From JAVVVD01 sp964642795 (GTDB lineage Bacteria > Bacillota > Clostridia > Christensenellales > CAG-138), in contig CAZXRQ010000074.1 in assembly GCA_964642795.1 (NCBI GenBank), positions 1 through 6,952 of the forward strand: a DNA stretch of 6,952 bases. The letters are read 5' to 3'. The position numbers and the translations under genes were made by a program. Positions 6,642-6,952 of the stretch are shown in pieces. Under the pieces are notes generated by a model. The model saw only the letters and a list, made by a program, of their open reading frames with translations. It ran no database searches and had not been told where the DNA came from. How positions within the stretch are numbered: position 1 is the stretch's first letter; each line of letters begins with the position of its first letter.

Positions 6642-6666
6642 CAAACCCCCGCCTCGCTTCTATAAT
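6638..6666 (+). promoter_or_regulatory. Perfect-consensus sigma-70 promoter overlapping the radA stop codon
   Basis: TTGACA (6638-6643) and TATAAT (6661-6666) are separated by exactly 17 bp, so both hexamers and the spacer are ideal. The -35 contains the radA TGA (6639-6641). The predicted start site is about 6672-6673. Downstream there is no convincing protein gene, but there are tRNA-like sequences from 6794, so this is most likely a stable-RNA promoter. Confidence 0.85.
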
Positions 6667-6793
6667 GTACAAGTGTGTCGGCGGTATGTTAGTATTCAGT
6701 CACTGCCGAATATGCCGGCCTTTTCGCAGTTAGGAGCACAATCCGCCATATTCTCCTAAGCGGAAGGCGGCGGGATCAAATAGAACCGAATAT
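6667..6793 (+). other. Structured leader between the strong promoter and the tRNA-like units
   Basis: This protein-free stretch would be the 5' part of the transcript. A 7-bp stem with one wobble pairs CGGCGGT (6679-6685) with ACTGCCG (6702-6708). An alternative pairing, CGGTAT (6682-6687) with ATGCCG (6712-6717), would compete with it and stands just before GCC and four Ts, giving a weak attenuator-like arrangement. Further on, TTAGGAG (6730-6736) pairs with CTCCTAA (6753-6759), and TCCGC (6742-6746) could instead pair with GCGGA (6760-6764). No known riboswitch or T-box motif is recognised. The function is unknown. Confidence 0.35.
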
Positions 6794-6794
6794 G
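6706..6794 (+). repeat. 9-bp direct repeat CCGAATATG flanking a structured 71-bp segment
   Basis: CCGAATATG occurs at 6706-6714 and again at 6786-6794, 80 bp apart. The second copy ends on the first base of the first tRNA-like unit. Between them lie 71 bp with the inverted repeat TTAGGAG/CTCCTAA. Removing one repeat plus the segment would place the tRNA-like unit about 40 nt after the predicted transcription start. This is compatible with an insertion or a duplication, but the repeat is short enough to be chance. Confidence 0.4.
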
Positions 6795-6832
6795 TCTCCG
6801 TAGCTCAGCAGGATAGAGCGGTCGCCTCCTAA
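6794..6832 (+). pseudogene. tRNA-Arg(CCU)-like 5' half, copy 1
   Basis: These 39 bases follow the tRNA layout exactly: acceptor 5' strand GTCTCCG (6794-6800), T8-A9, and a D arm GCTC/GAGC (6803-6806 and 6816-6819) with the conserved AG and GG of the D loop. An anticodon-stem 5' strand GTCGC (6821-6825) and a loop CTCCTAA (6826-6832) with anticodon CCT complete the half. After the loop the sequence TCCCT cannot pair with GTCGC. No T arm (TTCRANT) or CGGAGAC acceptor strand follows before the next copy starts 72 bp on. It is therefore a half gene, either decayed, recombined or interrupted by something I cannot see. It shares 36 of 39 bases with copy 2. Confidence 0.6.
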
Positions 6833-6865
6833 TCCCTCCGAGCTGCACAAAAAACTACATAACAA

Positions 6866-6904
6866 GTTCCCGTAGCTCAGCCGGATAGAGCGGTCGCCTC
6901 CTAA
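6866..6904 (+). tRNA. tRNA-Arg(CCU) 5' half, copy 2; possibly the 5' exon of an intron-containing gene
   Basis: The layout repeats that of copy 1: acceptor strand GTTCCCG (6866-6872), D arm GCTC/GAGC (6875-6878 and 6888-6891), anticodon-stem strand GTCGC (6893-6897) and loop CTCCTAA (6898-6904). The expected 3' partner GCGAC does not follow. Instead the sequence reads AATGGGAGG, which can pair with the anticodon arm. No T arm or CGGGAAC strand occurs before the window ends, 48 bp later. The gene is either truncated or split by an intron whose 3' exon lies beyond 6952. The acceptor strand differs from copy 1 at two positions, so this is not a perfect recent duplicate. Confidence 0.55.
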
Positions 6905-6912
6905 ATGGGAGG
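6897..6912 (+). other. Possible group I intron P1 helix at the tRNA anticodon
   Basis: CCTCCT (6897-6902, ending on anticodon base 36) can pair with GGGAGG (6907-6912), making six pairs. The last is a U-G wobble exactly after the anticodon, where known bacterial tRNA group I introns are spliced. The presumed intron would begin AAAT. The remaining 40 bases include a small imperfect hairpin at 6937-6952 that runs to the edge. No intron core motif is visible because the sequence stops, so this is a hypothesis. Confidence 0.3.
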
Positions 6913-6952
6913 AACTACACTCGCCTCTGAGACCACAACTTCATAAGATGTT

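Noticed and set aside
6712..6759. A 15-codon ORF (starting MPAFSQLG) in the leader after the strong promoter
   Set aside because: There is no ribosome binding site and no run of Arg or other regulatory codons; the leader-peptide idea is unsupported.
6667..6793. A T-box or known riboswitch in the RNA leader
   Set aside because: No T-box bulge sequence (UGGN flanked by its conserved bases) or other aptamer core that I recognise is present.
6794..6933. A complete tRNA formed by GTCTC (6794-6798) and GAGAC (6929-6933) as acceptor strands
   Set aside because: Five pairs alone are not enough: no T arm lies before GAGAC, and the second 5' half would sit inside the gene.
6794..6952. A CRISPR array suggested by regular 72-bp spacing
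   Set aside because: The repeats are 39 bases with clear tRNA arms, only two good copies exist, and the spacing is tRNA-sized.

Overview
The window looks like a piece of a chromosome from a fairly GC-rich anaerobic Firmicute (Clostridia-like). This rests on the strong AGGAGG-type ribosome binding sites, a cysteine-headed Mrp/NBP35 ATPase without the DUF59 domain, a long two-part GNAT-like protein of a type I associate with Clostridia and Bacteroides, paired half-size TauE/SafE permeases, and a Firmicute-type RadA. The taxonomic call is an inference; no ribosomal RNA or other diagnostic marker is present.

Left part, minus strand (about 117-2937): one transcription unit runs right to left from a sigma-70-like promoter at 2979-3007. 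It encodes a GNAT-like acetyltransferase, then 16 bp later an Mrp-family Fe-S carrier ATPase, then a strong hairpin terminator (869-911), then two overlapping half-size TauE/SafE anion permease genes. The terminator ends directly against the start codon of the first permease gene, and the best ribosome binding site candidate lies in its 3' arm, so read-through and translation of the permease pair could be conditional. Bases 1-116 hold no gene that I can support, only a weak AT-rich hairpin.

Middle, plus strand (3059-6641): a divergent promoter drives an EamA/DMT-family transporter. A separate extended -10 promoter whose predicted start site is the A of the ATG drives, apparently without a leader, a single-pass membrane protein with a large extracellular, probably beta-propeller, domain. 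That gene is followed after 30 bp by radA, encoding the DNA-repair helicase of branch migration; the two are probably co-transcribed.

Right end (6638-6952): a perfect-consensus promoter (TTGACA, 17 bp, TATAAT) overlaps the radA stop codon and reads into a protein-free stretch. This holds two tandem copies, 72 bp apart, of the 5' half of a tRNA-Arg(CCU) gene. Both are tRNA-like up to the anticodon loop and then depart from tRNA sequence. In the second copy the sequence after the anticodon can pair with the anticodon arm as a group I intron P1 helix would (CCUCCU with GGGAGG, U-G wobble at the presumed splice site), but the window ends before an intron core could be seen. A third CTCCTAA, a 9-bp direct repeat and an inverted repeat lie just upstream. 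This end is the most unusual part of the window.
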